A DNA stretch of 64,000 nucleotides from Roseovarius sp. A-2 (GCF_002072155.1 NZ_BDIY01000002.1:62001-126000); one strand, 5' to 3'; shown: positions 46,830 through 56,556, counted from the stretch's first letter. Notes: generated by a model from the letters alone, not told the origin. Program-made: numbers and translations.

Positions 46830-47837
46830 ATGACAGCCCAACACACAGCTTCGATCATCCACCGCAAGGCCCGCGCGGCGCGCGACGGCTCAGACGCGCG
46901 GGCGATGTCGCCGGCCAAGGCGCTGCGCCTGTCGCTGGCGCGGGCCGCCGATACGCTGTTCGATCTGGCGCTGACCGTGGCCACGGTCGAACAGCGCCGC
47001 CTGAGTCTCGGGCTGTTGGTCGAGACCGTGTCGGACGAGGGGCTGATCCTGCTGCTCGATGGCGCGGGTGGCGCGCGCGGGGCGGTGGTGCTCGATTCGC
47101 AGATGATGGCCGCGCTGATCGAGGTGCAGACCACCGGCACGGTGCGGCCCGGTGTGGCCCCGGCGCGGCGCGCAACGCGCACCGATGCGGCGATGGTGGC
47201 GCCGCTGGTCGATGCCCTGCTTGACGGGATCGACGCGGAGATGACCGCCGGGGTCGAAGGCTATGTGCCGCGCGGCTTTCGCTTTGGCGACCGGATGGAG
47301 GATCTGCGCGCGCTGGGCCTCGCGCTCGATGCGCCGGAGTTCGATCTCTACCGGGTGACCGCTGATCTGGGGCCGGGGGTGCGGACCGGGCGGCTCGATC
47401 TGCTGATGCCCGCGCGGCGCGCCGTACCGCCGAACGCACCCGACGAAAAAGGGCCGGGCACGCGCGCCGCGCACGCCCGGATGAGCGATGTGGCGCTGGG
47501 CGCTCCGGTGGTGCTCGACGCGGTGATGGCGCGGATCAGCCTGCCGCTGCGCGAGGCCTGCGCGCTGAGCGTCGGGCAGGTGCTGCCGCTCACCCCCGAA
47601 AGCCTGGGCGCGATCCAATTGACCGGGGCGGGCGCGCATCTGGTGGCCGAGGCGCGGCTGGGGCAACTCAATGGCTGGCGCGCGCTGCGCCTGGTGTCCT
47701 CCGCCGCCGCGCCCTTGCCCGAGATGGCCGTTGCGCCGGAGCCTCCTGAACAAAGCCTTGCCAAACCGCCCTCCGCGAAGGCCGCCGACAAGGCCCTCGG
47801 CACAGCCCCCGCGACACAGGACCGGCAGGACGCATGA
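46830..47837 (+). CDS. FliM/FliN (SpoA) family protein
   Basis: 335 residues. The C-terminal part (about 230-300: LDAVMARISLPLREACALSVGQVLPL) is a SpoA/FliN domain as found in flagellar motor switch and type III secretion C-ring proteins. The N-terminal part is only loosely FliM-like and the CheY-P-binding N-terminal motif is absent. A Pro/Ala-rich tail ends the protein. No flagellar gene is adjacent. The ATG at 46830 follows GGAGGG; a GTG at 46749 is in frame but lacks a ribosome site. Confidence 0.82.
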   Translation: MTAQHTASIIHRKARAARDGSDARAMSPAKALRLSLARAADTLFDLALTVATVEQRRLSLGLLVETVSDEGLILLLDGAGGARGAVVLDSQMMAALIEVQTTGTVRPGVAPARRATRTDAAMVAPLVDALLDGIDAEMTAGVEGYVPRGFRFGDRMEDLRALGLALDAPEFDLYRVTADLGPGVRTGRLDLLMPARRAVPPNAPDEKGPGTRAAHARMSDVALGAPVVLDAVMARISLPLREACALSVGQVLPLTPESLGAIQLTGAGAHLVAEARLGQLNGWRALRLVSSAAAPLPEMAVAPEPPEQSLAKPPSAKAADKALGTAPATQDRQDA

Positions 47838-47922
47838 CCCTGCCTTCCGGTCGGGATTGATATGGGTCAAGGCCCGCCGCCTGCGCATCCGCTAAGATGG
47901 CCCAAAGTGCGGAGGATCAATC

Positions 47923-48249
47923 ATGCTGGATAAATCGACATATCGCGAAGCGCTGATGCAGCGACTCAAGATGCTCGACGGGCGGTTGCACGCCATTGAG
48001 ACCGAGCTTGACGCCCCGAAATCGCGCGACTGGGAAGAGCGTGCCGTCGAGCGTGAGGGCGACGAGGTGCTTGAACGGCTGGGCCGGACCGGCGAGGAGG
48101 AGGTCGCGCGAATCCGCGCGGCGCTGGGTCGCCTACGCGCGGGCACCTTCGGGATCTGCACCTCCTGCGGTGAGCAGATTTCGGCCGACCGGCTCGACGT
48201 GCTGCCAGAAACGCCGCTTTGTCGGGCATGCGCCGCGCAGACGTCGTGA
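47923..48249 (+). CDS. TraR/DksA family zinc-finger protein
   Basis: 108 residues: a coiled-coil front half and a C4 zinc finger (Cys79, Cys82, Cys100, Cys103). The coiled coil carries acidic residues (GDEVLERLGRTGEEE) but is shorter than full DksA, matching the small DksA-like proteins of alphaproteobacteria. Such proteins act in the RNA polymerase secondary channel. GGAGG lies nine bases before the ATG. Confidence 0.9.
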   Translation: MLDKSTYREALMQRLKMLDGRLHAIETELDAPKSRDWEERAVEREGDEVLERLGRTGEEEVARIRAALGRLRAGTFGICTSCGEQISADRLDVLPETPLCRACAAQTS

Positions 48250-48339
48250 CAGCATTCACAATTCTGTCGCGCGGTGGAGCTATCACTGGGCGGCACGGGA
48301 AAAACCCGCTATGGTTGTTTTCCATCAGGGAGGAATGTC

Positions 48340-48549
48340 ATGATCAACGTCACCGCCGAACTTGACCGGATCCAGACCCTCGTCGGTCAGGATGAGCCCG
48401 AGACCCGCTACCGGCATGAGCCGCAGTTGCGCCGGGCGATCGCGCATCTGCGTGCCGAGGGGCAGGCCGTCCCGCCGCGCGTCAAGCAATTGCATCAGAC
48501 CCTGCTGAGCGAGGCGATCGAGGCCGAATTCGACAATATGCCGGTCTGA
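48340..48549 (+). CDS. Small conserved-looking hypothetical protein
   Basis: 69 residues, mostly helical and rich in Glu, Arg and Gln (ELDRIQTLVGQDEPETRYRHEPQLRRA). GGGAGGAA precedes the ATG at good distance and codon use matches the neighbours, so it is likely real. No family recognised. Confidence 0.7.
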   Translation: MINVTAELDRIQTLVGQDEPETRYRHEPQLRRAIAHLRAEGQAVPPRVKQLHQTLLSEAIEAEFDNMPV

Positions 48550-48622
48550 ACGCCCGCTGCACCCTGCCCGCGCTTGCGTATGGGGCGATTCTTCGTAGTA
48601 ATTGCCCCAATGGTCATTCAGC

Positions 48623-50626
48623 ATGGGCGGATTGGGTGTGAGCGGCACGATTCAGACAGAGCAGAGCGAGGGCATCGCCGTTCTGCGGCTTGATCGCCCG
48701 GTGGCCAACGCGCTCTCGCCCGACCTGCGCGCGGCGCTGCTGGCCGCGCTTGATGCGGTGGCGGCTGATGAAAGCTGCCGCGCGGTGGTGCTGGCCGGGG
48801 CCGGGGTCGGCTTTTCCTCGGGCGTCGATCTGACCGAATACGATGCGCCGGGCGTGCCGCCCTCGATGGCGGAACTCTGCGACCGGATCGAAGGCTTTGC
48901 CAAACCGGTCGTGGCGGCGCTGCACGGCTCGGTGCTGGGCGCGGCGCTGGCGCTGGCGCTGGCGGCGCATGGCCGGGTGGCACAGGCCGCGACCCGGCTC
49001 GCCCTGCCAGAGATCGGGCTTGGCATGATGCCGGGGGCGGGGGTGACGCAACGCTTGCCGCGCCTCGTCGGCGCGCAGGCGGCGTTGGAATTCATGCTTT
49101 CGGGTCAGTCGGCGCGGGCCGACGATCCGCGCTTGCGGCGCCTTTTCGACCAGATCACCGAGGATCCTCCCGAGGGCGCCGCGCGCGCGCTGGCTGCACG
49201 GCTGGCGGAGGCGGGCCGCTGGCCACGCGCGTCTGAGGCGACGCGCGGTTTTTCGGACCCGGTAGGCTATCAGCGGGCGATTGCGGCGGTGCGCGCCAGG
49301 ATGTCGGGGCAGACGGGTGCGGCGGCGGATATCCTGCGCGCGGTCGAGGCGGCGCAACTTTTGCCTGCGGCGCAGGGCTGCGCGTTCGAGGCTGTGCTCT
49401 TCGAGGAGCGTTTGCGCAGTCCCGAAGCACGCGCGCAGCGCCATGTCTATGCCGCCGAGCGCCGGGCGGCGGGGCTGCCGGAATTGCGCCGGGGTCAGGT
49501 GCGCGAGATTGCGCGCGTGGCGCTGTCGGGGCGCGGCTTGGGCGAGGTTGCGTTGATGCTTCTGGCGGGCGGGCGCACGGTCTGGTCGGACGATCCCAAC
49601 CTGCCCGCCGCGCTGCGCCGGACGCTCGATGCGCGGGTTGCGCGCGGTCAGATGCGGGCCGAGGCGCGCGACGACTGGCTGGCCCGGCTGAGCGGCGCGG
49701 ATGCCGAGCGCCGCGCCGACCTGTGGCTGGCGACCGAGGGAGCGGCGGCCGGGCCGGGGCTTTTCGCGCGGCTCGACATGGGCGCGGGCTTTGCCGGGCC
49801 GGGTGTTGGTCTGCGGCTCTTTCCGCCGGTGGCGACATCGCGCTGCGCCGAGATCGGCGTGCTAGAGGATCAGTCTGGCGAGGCCGATACCGTGGCCAGC
49901 CTCGCGCGGCTGATGGCGGCGCTGCGGGTGACGGTGGTGCGCGCCGCGCGCCCCGAGGCTGGGCCAGGGCTGGGTCATGTCATGGACGGCGCGCTGCGCC
50001 TTGCGGCGCTGCAATTGATGCGCGCGGGTCTTGCGCCGCCACGCATCGACGCGGCGGCACAGCGTCTCGGGCTGCGCACGGGGCCGTTCCTGGCGATGGA
50101 CGAGGACGGGCTGGCGGAGGTCGCGCCACGGCTGCACCGGGTGGCCGATATCCTGGGCCTGCCCGGCGATGTTCTGGCCCCGCTGGCCGACCGGATCGAC
50201 AAGGGCGCGGCGGGGCGTGCAGTCGGGCGCGGCTTTTACGATCACCCGCCCGACGGGCCGCGCGCGCCGCGCGAATTCGCCGGGGCAGAAGAGGTGGCGT
50301 TGCCTGGCGGGGTGACGCCGCGCCATGCGCTACATGCCGCGCTGGTCAATGCCGCCGAGCGCCTGCTTGCGGCGGGGGCGGTGCAGCGGGCCTCGGATCT
50401 CGATGTGATCATGGTCTGCGGCTTGGGCTATGCGCGCAGACGCGGTGGGCCGCTCTGCCATGCCGATCAGCGCGGGCTGATGGCGGTGCTCAAGGACATG
50501 AAGGCACTCTCGCCGATGGCCCCGCCGCTCTGGTCACCGCGTCCGGGCATCGTGGAGCGGGTCAAGCTGGGCGAGGGCTATTTCAGCCGGGCCGGGGCCG
50601 CGCGCGAGACCGTGCGCGCCGGGTGA
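48623..50626 (+). CDS. Degenerate FadB/FadJ-like multifunctional protein
   Basis: 667 residues aligned to the fatty-acid oxidation fusion of enoyl-CoA hydratase plus 3-hydroxyacyl-CoA dehydrogenase. The crotonase half (1-200) keeps the second active-site Glu (LPEIGLGMMPGAG) but the first position reads GSVLGAALALALA, without the Glu of GGGxE. At about 299 the NAD-binding GxGxxG of the dehydrogenase has become VALSGRGLGEVALM, and the catalytic-His segment reads GVGLRLFPP, without His. The C-terminal helical domains are recognisable. The start is uncertain (GTG 48638 possible). Confidence 0.8.
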   Translation: MGGLGVSGTIQTEQSEGIAVLRLDRPVANALSPDLRAALLAALDAVAADESCRAVVLAGAGVGFSSGVDLTEYDAPGVPPSMAELCDRIEGFAKPVVAALHGSVLGAALALALAAHGRVAQAATRLALPEIGLGMMPGAGVTQRLPRLVGAQAALEFMLSGQSARADDPRLRRLFDQITEDPPEGAARALAARLAEAGRWPRASEATRGFSDPVGYQRAIAAVRARMSGQTGAAADILRAVEAAQLLPAAQGCAFEAVLFEERLRSPEARAQRHVYAAERRAAGLPELRRGQVREIARVALSGRGLGEVALMLLAGGRTVWSDDPNLPAALRRTLDARVARGQMRAEARDDWLARLSGADAERRADLWLATEGAAAGPGLFARLDMGAGFAGPGVGLRLFPPVATSRCAEIGVLEDQSGEADTVASLARLMAALRVTVVRAARPEAGPGLGHVMDGALRLAALQLMRAGLAPPRIDAAAQRLGLRTGPFLAMDEDGLAEVAPRLHRVADILGLPGDVLAPLADRIDKGAAGRAVGRGFYDHPPDGPRAPREFAGAEEVALPGGVTPRHALHAALVNAAERLLAAGAVQRASDLDVIMVCGLGYARRRGGPLCHADQRGLMAVLKDMKALSPMAPPLWSPRPGIVERVKLGEGYFSRAGAARETVRAG

Positions 50627-50635
50627 GGCGCGGAG

Positions 50636-52642
50636 TTATCGCCAGAGATGGGCGTGGGTCGCAAGCGCGCCCTGTAGCTTGGCCAGAAGGCGGTTGCCGC
50701 GTCCGGCGCGCGGCAGCGGGCCATGCGCCAGCCGGTCCACCACCACCTCGACCGGGCAGGCGGTGCCGGTGACGGGGTCGAAATAGCGCGGATAGTCGAT
50801 CAGGGCGGCATGCACCAGCCCGGCCAGCGTGGGCCGCGCCCGGCGGCGCGGCGGCACCGCGCCGAGATCGCGGGTCAGGCCCCAGCCCGCATAAAAGGGC
50901 GCGCCTGTGGTGGTCACGGCGACCCCGCGCAAGAGCGCCTCGAAACCCAGAAGCGAGGTCATGGTCCAGACCTCCTGCACCTCATCCAGCAGGGCGGCGG
51001 GGTCGCTCATCCGGACGACCGCATCGGCGAGATCGCGCAGCTCCTCCGCGTCAACCGCGCCGGGGCGCAGCCCGGCTTCGACATCCGGATGCGGCTTGTA
51101 GAGGATCACCGCGCCGGGGTTTCCGGCGCGCGCCTTTTGCAGCAGGGCGAGGTTGGTGTGGATCGCGCCCGCGCCCAGCCGGATCGAGGCATCGTCCTCG
51201 ACCTGACCGGGCACCAGGATGCGATGGCCCGGCGGCAGGTCGGGGGCGGCGGCCCCCAGGTTGTATTTGCTTAGCCCGTGCCGGGTGAGCGCCGTGATCA
51301 GCGCCTCGGCGCGGCGCTGCTGATCGGGGCGCAGGCTGGCGCGCGTGGCGATCAGGCGTTCCAGGCGGCTTGCGCGGCTGGGATCGTAGTAAATCCCCAG
51401 ATCGTCGAGCACCAGCGACAGGGGCGGCACCAGATCGGCCCCGAGCCCGCGTGAGCGCAGGAAGCCGTCCTCGACCCGCACCGCACCTTCGGGCCCCGCC
51501 TGCGACGCCCAGGCCATGGCCGGGCGGCGGGCCTTTGCTTTTGGCGCAAAGTCGAGCCTTTGGTAGCGCCCGAAAAACCGCTGCATCGGTGCGCGTTTCC
51601 ACAGGCGCATGCCATGTGCGGACCAGCCGTGACGATCCTCGCGCCAGGCACGGGTCTCGGCGGCGAGCGCCTCGATTGCGGTCTCGGCCTCGCAGAGCCG
51701 GTCGCGATGCGGATCGTACCAGGTGGGATAGAGCAGTATCGCGCCCGCGAAAAGCTGCGCCTTGCTCAGCGGGCGGCCCCGGCGGGGCAGGGCCTGCGGG
51801 TGGCGATCCTCGGTCAGGCCCCAGCCGGCATAGAACGGCTGGCCGAAGACCTGCGGGCGATGGCCCGCATAGATCGCCTCGAACCCCAGTTGCGAGGTGA
51901 CGCAATAGACTGCGATGGCCCCCTCCATCAGCGCCCAGGGGCTGACCGGATCTGAAAACAGCCGGATGCGGCCGTTCTCGTCGGCGGCTGAGAAATAGCC
52001 CGCGCGATGGCCCTGCGCCGTCTCGGGATGAGTCTTGATCAGGATCGGCGCGCCGGGGTTCTCCTCCTGCGCCCAGTAGAGCATTTCGCGAAACGTGTTG
52101 GCATCCGCCCCGCCATGGGTGACCGAGGCATCATTCCGGGTTTGGTCGATCACCAGCACATAACCGGGATCGGGGCAGGGGGTCTCTGGATCGAAGCCGG
52201 TATATTTCGACAGATGCGCCTCTTGCAGCCGCGCGATACAGCCGCGCGCGCGGTCCATCAGCGCGGTGTCGTCGAGCGGATGCGTGGCCAGCAGATGCTC
52301 CAGATCCGAGGGTGCGCCCGCGTCGAAATATATGCCGCGCCGGTCGATCACCAGACCGAGCGGCGGGCTGCCCGCGCGCCCGGGAAAGAGCGAGCGCAGG
52401 AAGGCGTCTTCGACCCGGACGAGCCCCGCGCCGGTGCGCGCCGCCATCGCTTCGCCACGCGTGGCATAGGGGCTGCGGCCCCAGACTGCGATCAGATCGT
52501 CCGCCGTCGGACGGCCAAGGCGCAGATCGAGCCCCGCCAGAGACAGGATGCGCCGCAGCCGCGCCTGCCGCAGAAACCCGGCGTTGAAATAGAAAACCCG
52601 CCGGGGGGGATCACCCTCCCCGGCGGGATCACGCGCCTGCAT
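50636..52642 (-). CDS. kpsC: Capsular polysaccharide beta-Kdo transferase KpsC
   Basis: 668 residues made of two repeats of the same glycosyltransferase fold, as in KpsC: VEDAFLRSLFPGR and VEDGFLRSRGLG, IDRRGIYFDAG and LDDLGIYYDPS, IKTHPE and YKPHPD, FGQPFYAGWGLTEDR and TGAPFYAGWGLTRD. With KpsS it builds the poly-beta-Kdo linker joining capsule to lipid at the inner membrane. The ATG at 52642 excludes a 32-residue upstream part that overlaps the export gene. Confidence 0.95.
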   Translation of the reverse strand: MQARDPAGEGDPPRRVFYFNAGFLRQARLRRILSLAGLDLRLGRPTADDLIAVWGRSPYATRGEAMAARTGAGLVRVEDAFLRSLFPGRAGSPPLGLVIDRRGIYFDAGAPSDLEHLLATHPLDDTALMDRARGCIARLQEAHLSKYTGFDPETPCPDPGYVLVIDQTRNDASVTHGGADANTFREMLYWAQEENPGAPILIKTHPETAQGHRAGYFSAADENGRIRLFSDPVSPWALMEGAIAVYCVTSQLGFEAIYAGHRPQVFGQPFYAGWGLTEDRHPQALPRRGRPLSKAQLFAGAILLYPTWYDPHRDRLCEAETAIEALAAETRAWREDRHGWSAHGMRLWKRAPMQRFFGRYQRLDFAPKAKARRPAMAWASQAGPEGAVRVEDGFLRSRGLGADLVPPLSLVLDDLGIYYDPSRASRLERLIATRASLRPDQQRRAEALITALTRHGLSKYNLGAAAPDLPPGHRILVPGQVEDDASIRLGAGAIHTNLALLQKARAGNPGAVILYKPHPDVEAGLRPGAVDAEELRDLADAVVRMSDPAALLDEVQEVWTMTSLLGFEALLRGVAVTTTGAPFYAGWGLTRDLGAVPPRRRARPTLAGLVHAALIDYPRYFDPVTGTACPVEVVVDRLAHGPLPRAGRGNRLLAKLQGALATHAHLWR

Positions 52643-52647
52643 TGGCG

Positions 52648-53796
52648 TCAAAAGTCCCCGGACAGGGTGCTCGATGCGGTCGAGATCGAGCCGACCGCGC
52701 CCAGTGTGCCGGTGAGCGCCGCAATGACCTTGGACCATTGCGTGAAGGGGGCCTCGGTCACGTAGAGCGTGTCATCGTCGCGGATCGCGAAATCGCGCGC
52801 GAGGAACATGCCGTTGGGCTGGGTGAGGTCGAGTACGTAGACCAGTCGCTGCGCGCCCAGCAGATCGTCGCGGCCAAGCACCTGATTGGCGATGTCGGCG
52901 GGTTCGTTGCGCAGCACGAAAACGCCGGTCGGATCGGCGGCGGAGGTGGTCAGGCCGCCGACCTGTGCGAGCCCTTCGAGCGCGCTGAGGGTCTGGGTCT
53001 CGAAGGTCACGCGCGCCTGTGTGCCGGTGGCCCCGAGCGCGGTATAGGCGCGGGTGTCGGATTCCACGAGGATCCGGTCGCCGCCGCGCAGCGCGATGTC
53101 GAATTGCGGGTTCTTGAACAGGTCCTGGAACCAGACCTTGGCGCGGTGATCGCCGCGAATGACGGTGATCTGCGCCACTTCCGGCTCGATCGCTATGCCG
53201 CCCGCCGCCGCGATCATCGCCGAAAGCGTGCGCGTGGGCGCCTCGATCGGGTAGACGCCCTGCCCGGTGACCGCGCCGCTGATCGACACGGTCGAGCCGT
53301 CGCCCGCCACGCGGCGCACCTCGACCTGCGGGTCCGGGGTTTGCTGGTCGAGCTTTTCGGTGATCACCCGGCGCACGCCCTCGGGCGTATTGCCCGCGGC
53401 CTTGATGCGACCCGCGTAAGGCACGAAGATGAAGCCCGAGCCATCGACCTGAACCTCTTCGAGGATGGTCTGGTTGGTGGCCTCTCCGGCCAGCAGCCCG
53501 TCATCGACGTTCTCCCAGATGGTCAGGCCGAGCGTGTCGCCGGGGCTGATGATGTCGGATCCGAGAAGCCCGGCATTCTTGAAGTCTTCGGTAAAACCAA
53601 GCGCGGGTTGCACAGAGGTCACGCGCGTGACCCGGTCATTGACCGCTACGACAAAGGCATCGCCCTGTCGCTGCACTGAACCTGCGTAGATTTCGCTCTT
53701 GTTGGGGCCCACGCGGGGCAGGGCGCATCCGGCCAAGATCGACACGATCGCCAGAAGCGCGACGGGCTTCGCCCATCGGGTTTGTCGGGATATCAC
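52648..53796 (-). CDS. Polysaccharide export outer-membrane lipoprotein (Wza/KpsD-like)
   Basis: 382 residues with a lipoprotein leader (ILAGCALP, Cys at about 24). A Poly_export domain (LLGSDIISPGDTLGLTIWEN, about 76-170) is followed by SLBB-type repeats (VSISGAVTGQGVYPI...). It would form the outer-membrane exit channel of the capsule. GTG at 53796 is the start, with GGAG upstream. kpsC follows after five bases. Confidence 0.93.
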   Translation of the reverse strand: MISRQTRWAKPVALLAIVSILAGCALPRVGPNKSEIYAGSVQRQGDAFVVAVNDRVTRVTSVQPALGFTEDFKNAGLLGSDIISPGDTLGLTIWENVDDGLLAGEATNQTILEEVQVDGSGFIFVPYAGRIKAAGNTPEGVRRVITEKLDQQTPDPQVEVRRVAGDGSTVSISGAVTGQGVYPIEAPTRTLSAMIAAAGGIAIEPEVAQITVIRGDHRAKVWFQDLFKNPQFDIALRGGDRILVESDTRAYTALGATGTQARVTFETQTLSALEGLAQVGGLTTSAADPTGVFVLRNEPADIANQVLGRDDLLGAQRLVYVLDLTQPNGMFLARDFAIRDDDTLYVTEAPFTQWSKVIAALTGTLGAVGSISTASSTLSGDF

Positions 53797-53894
53797 TGCT
53801 CGGTCTCCTCGACCTGTTTTTGTTCTGCCTCGGGTCTTTTTTTGTCAAGTTACCGGAGTTACATTCGAAAATCCAGCTTTTCCGTGCCGTTGCG

Positions 53895-55187
53895 TCACGG
53901 AACGAGGCGCAACTGTTGCCTTGGAGCCGCGGTGCCCCGGCTCAGCGCGTCATAGGGATCATCGGGCGACAGCATCATGTCGACCACCTGCCGCAGCACC
54001 TGACGACGCCCGCGCGCCGAATAGAACCCGCCCGCGATCTGGCTGGTTTCCAGCAGGAAGCGGCGGTAGTCGGCATAGGCGCGCCGGTCGGGCCGCTCGG
54101 CCCCGGCGAAGAAATCGCGCAGCGGCTTGGTCGAGACGAATTGCGGTTTGGCATAGACGGCCTGCCCGAAGGTGCGCAGCGGAATGCCGCGCCAGAGCAC
54201 CTGTTGCGCGGCAGTGGAATTGACGGTGACCGCCGTGCGCGCCTCGTCGAGCAACCGCGCCAGCTTGCCGCCGCGCAGGTAATGCACCCGGCCTCGCAGC
54301 TCGTGTGTCGCGACCAGTCGCCGCAGCGTGGCGCGAATGGGCGCGCGCCCGTCCTCAAGCGGATGCGCCTTGATCACCAGGTGATGATGCGGCGGCGCGC
54401 CCTTGGCAAAGCCGTCGATCACCGTCTCCAGAAACTCGGTCATCGACGAGAACGGCGAATGCGCCTGAAACGAGGCGTCATGTTCCAGCTGCAAGAGCAC
54501 CACGTGATAGGGAAAGCCGCCGGTGCGGATGCGTCGCGTGGCGATGCGCCGGTCGATGGCCTGCGCGGGCATCAGCAGCAGCCGCTTGAGATAGAGCGCG
54601 AATTCCTGCCCCACGCCGAGTGCGCGATGCGGGCGAAAGCCGCGATAGCCACGGTTCAGGAACAGCACCAACCCGTGATAGAGCGCGCCGTAAAAGATGT
54701 GCTGGCGCATGTCGCCCCAGCTTGCCGGGGGCATGGCGGTATCCATGTCGGATTGCGCCAGCGCCGCGCGCATCTCGGGGACGCTCATCTCCATCAGGCG
54801 GGAATTGCCGTTGGTGCCGCCGCGCTCGTAGGTCACCCAATAGGGGCGCATGTAGCCTTCCTCGAAAACATGCACCGTGAGCCCCGCCGCACGCGCGATC
54901 TCGACCGCCTGGGCATGGATCGGGCGGGTGTCGCCATAGAGCACGATATCGGTGATCACCTTGTCCCGGAGCAGCGCGCGAAACCGGTCGGGCCAATCCT
55001 CTGCCGGACCGCGATAGGGGATGTAATGAGCCGCGTCGCGCCAGAATGTGCTGTCGCCCGCGTTGAAGCCCACCCGCCAGACCTGTGCCCCCGTCCTGCG
55101 CAGCATCTCGCCCAGCCGGGAAAAGAACGGCCCATGTGGCCCTTGCAGGAACAGGAAGGCGCGATGCTCGCCGGTCGGCCCTGACAT
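53895..55187 (-). CDS. kpsS: Capsule polysaccharide beta-Kdo transferase KpsS
   Basis: 430 residues: FLQGPHGPFFSRLGEML at the N-terminus, YGDTRPIHAQAVEIA, VFEEGYMRPYWVTYE and VIKAHPLEDGR, all diagnostic of KpsS, which adds the first Kdo to phosphatidylglycerol. It is first in the minus-strand capsule run, 98 bases before the Wza/KpsD-like gene. kpsM, kpsT and kpsE are not in this window. Confidence 0.95.
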   Translation of the reverse strand: MSGPTGEHRAFLFLQGPHGPFFSRLGEMLRRTGAQVWRVGFNAGDSTFWRDAAHYIPYRGPAEDWPDRFRALLRDKVITDIVLYGDTRPIHAQAVEIARAAGLTVHVFEEGYMRPYWVTYERGGTNGNSRLMEMSVPEMRAALAQSDMDTAMPPASWGDMRQHIFYGALYHGLVLFLNRGYRGFRPHRALGVGQEFALYLKRLLLMPAQAIDRRIATRRIRTGGFPYHVVLLQLEHDASFQAHSPFSSMTEFLETVIDGFAKGAPPHHHLVIKAHPLEDGRAPIRATLRRLVATHELRGRVHYLRGGKLARLLDEARTAVTVNSTAAQQVLWRGIPLRTFGQAVYAKPQFVSTKPLRDFFAGAERPDRRAYADYRRFLLETSQIAGGFYSARGRRQVLRQVVDMMLSPDDPYDALSRGTAAPRQQLRLVP

Positions 55188-55323
55188 GGTCTACTCTTTC
55201 CTCACGTCGCTTTTGCATCCTGATAGCGTGAAATTCTGGCGAAAATAAGCCCCGTGTGTCGGGGTGGCTTGTCTTGGCCGCTGCGCGGGTCTAGGTCCGG
55301 GGCAGATCAAGGGAGTGCCGCAC

Positions 55324-55911
55324 ATGTTCACAGGGATCATCACCGATACCGGCCGCGTTCGGGCCGTCGAGCAACGCGGCGACATGCGCGCCCGCATCGG
55401 CACGGCCTATGACACCGCCCGGATCGAGATCGGGGCCTCGATCGCCTGCGACGGGGTGTGCCTGACGGTGGTCGGGCTGGGGCCGGACTGGTTCGATGTG
55501 GATATCTCCGCCGAGACGGTCTCGAAGACCAACCTGTCGACCTGGGCGGAGGGCAAGCGCGTCAATCTCGAACGCGCGCTGAAGGTGGGCGACGAGTTGG
55601 GCGGCCATATCGTGTCGGGCCATGTCGACGGTCTGGCCGAGGTGGTGGGCCTGCGCGACGAGGGCGACAGTACCCGTGTCACCCTGCGCGCGCCCGACGA
55701 TCTGGCGCGGTTCATCGCGCCCAAGGGTTCGGTCGCGCTGAATGGCACCTCGCTCACCGTCAACGAGGTGACGGGACACGAGTTCGGGATCAACTTCATC
55801 CCCCACACCAAGCAGGTGACGACTTGGGGCGACGTTGGTATGGGCGACATGGTCAATCTCGAGATCGACACGCTGGCGCGCTACGTGGCGCGACTGGCCC
55901 AAGCGGGCTGA
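55324..55911 (+). CDS. ribE: Riboflavin synthase
   Basis: A 195-residue enzyme, two lumazine-binding repeats: MFTGIITDTGRV in repeat 1 and GGHIVSGHVDGLAEV opening repeat 2. It dismutates two lumazines to riboflavin and 5-amino-6-ribitylaminouracil. No FMN riboswitch is visible in the 136-base upstream region, which holds only a short CCCCG/CGGGG hairpin. Confidence 0.96.
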   Translation: MFTGIITDTGRVRAVEQRGDMRARIGTAYDTARIEIGASIACDGVCLTVVGLGPDWFDVDISAETVSKTNLSTWAEGKRVNLERALKVGDELGGHIVSGHVDGLAEVVGLRDEGDSTRVTLRAPDDLARFIAPKGSVALNGTSLTVNEVTGHEFGINFIPHTKQVTTWGDVGMGDMVNLEIDTLARYVARLAQAG

Positions 55912-55935
55912 GACGCGCCACGGTGCCCGGCAGGC

Positions 55936-56394
55936 TCAGCCTAGCCGGGCCTTGACCTGCGGGCCGACCGCGCCGAAATCCATCTGACCGGCATGGCGCT
56001 CTTTCAGCTTGCCCATGATCTTGCCCATGTCACGGATCGAGCTGGCCCCGACATCGGCGATCGCCTTTTCGACGGCGGCGGCAACCTCATCCTCGTTCAA
56101 CTGACGTGGCAGAAATTCCTCGATCACCTCGATTTCCGCGCGCTCGCGCTCGGCAAGGTCGAGACGGCCACCCTCTTCGTAGGCGCGCACGCTCTCGTTG
56201 CGCTGCTTGGTCATCTTGGCGAGGATGGCCATGATCTCGGCATCGCCCACGGTGGTCGCGCCATCGGCGCTGCGCCCGGCGATTTCCTGATCCTTGATCG
56301 CGGCGTTGATCAGGCGCAGGGTGGCCAGACGGCTGGCATCCTTGTCTCGCATCGCTTGCTTGAGGGCCTGATTGACCCGGTCGCGCAATTCCAT
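55936..56394 (-). CDS. YqeY/GatB-related domain protein
   Basis: A 152-residue helical protein of the YqeY family, related to the tail of GatB: MELRDRVNQALKQAMRDKD, KDQEI, MTKQRNESVRAYEEGGR, and GKIMGKLKERHAGQMDF. The role may be tRNA- or amidotransferase-related but is not settled. Three in-frame ATGs (56394, 56403, 56409) are possible starts; 56394 gives the family length. Divergent from carA. Confidence 0.9.
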   Translation of the reverse strand: MELRDRVNQALKQAMRDKDASRLATLRLINAAIKDQEIAGRSADGATTVGDAEIMAILAKMTKQRNESVRAYEEGGRLDLAERERAEIEVIEEFLPRQLNEDEVAAAVEKAIADVGASSIRDMGKIMGKLKERHAGQMDFGAVGPQVKARLG

Positions 56395-56556
56395 TCGTTC
56401 CATCCCCATGGTCTCTACACAAGATGCCAAGGCTACTCAAAAGCCACGGCCATGGCAATCGTCAGACGGCTGCGGGGACAGGTGATCCGGCCCTTGACGC
56501 TACCCGGGCACAGCCGTAGGTATGCGCCAATTTGCTCAGACCGGAGATCTGCCCCG

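Noticed and set aside
55188..55323. FMN riboswitch before ribE
   Set aside because: The conserved FMN-element segments are not present and the leader is too short. Only a CCCCG/CGGGG stem is seen. The ribA leader also lacks one.
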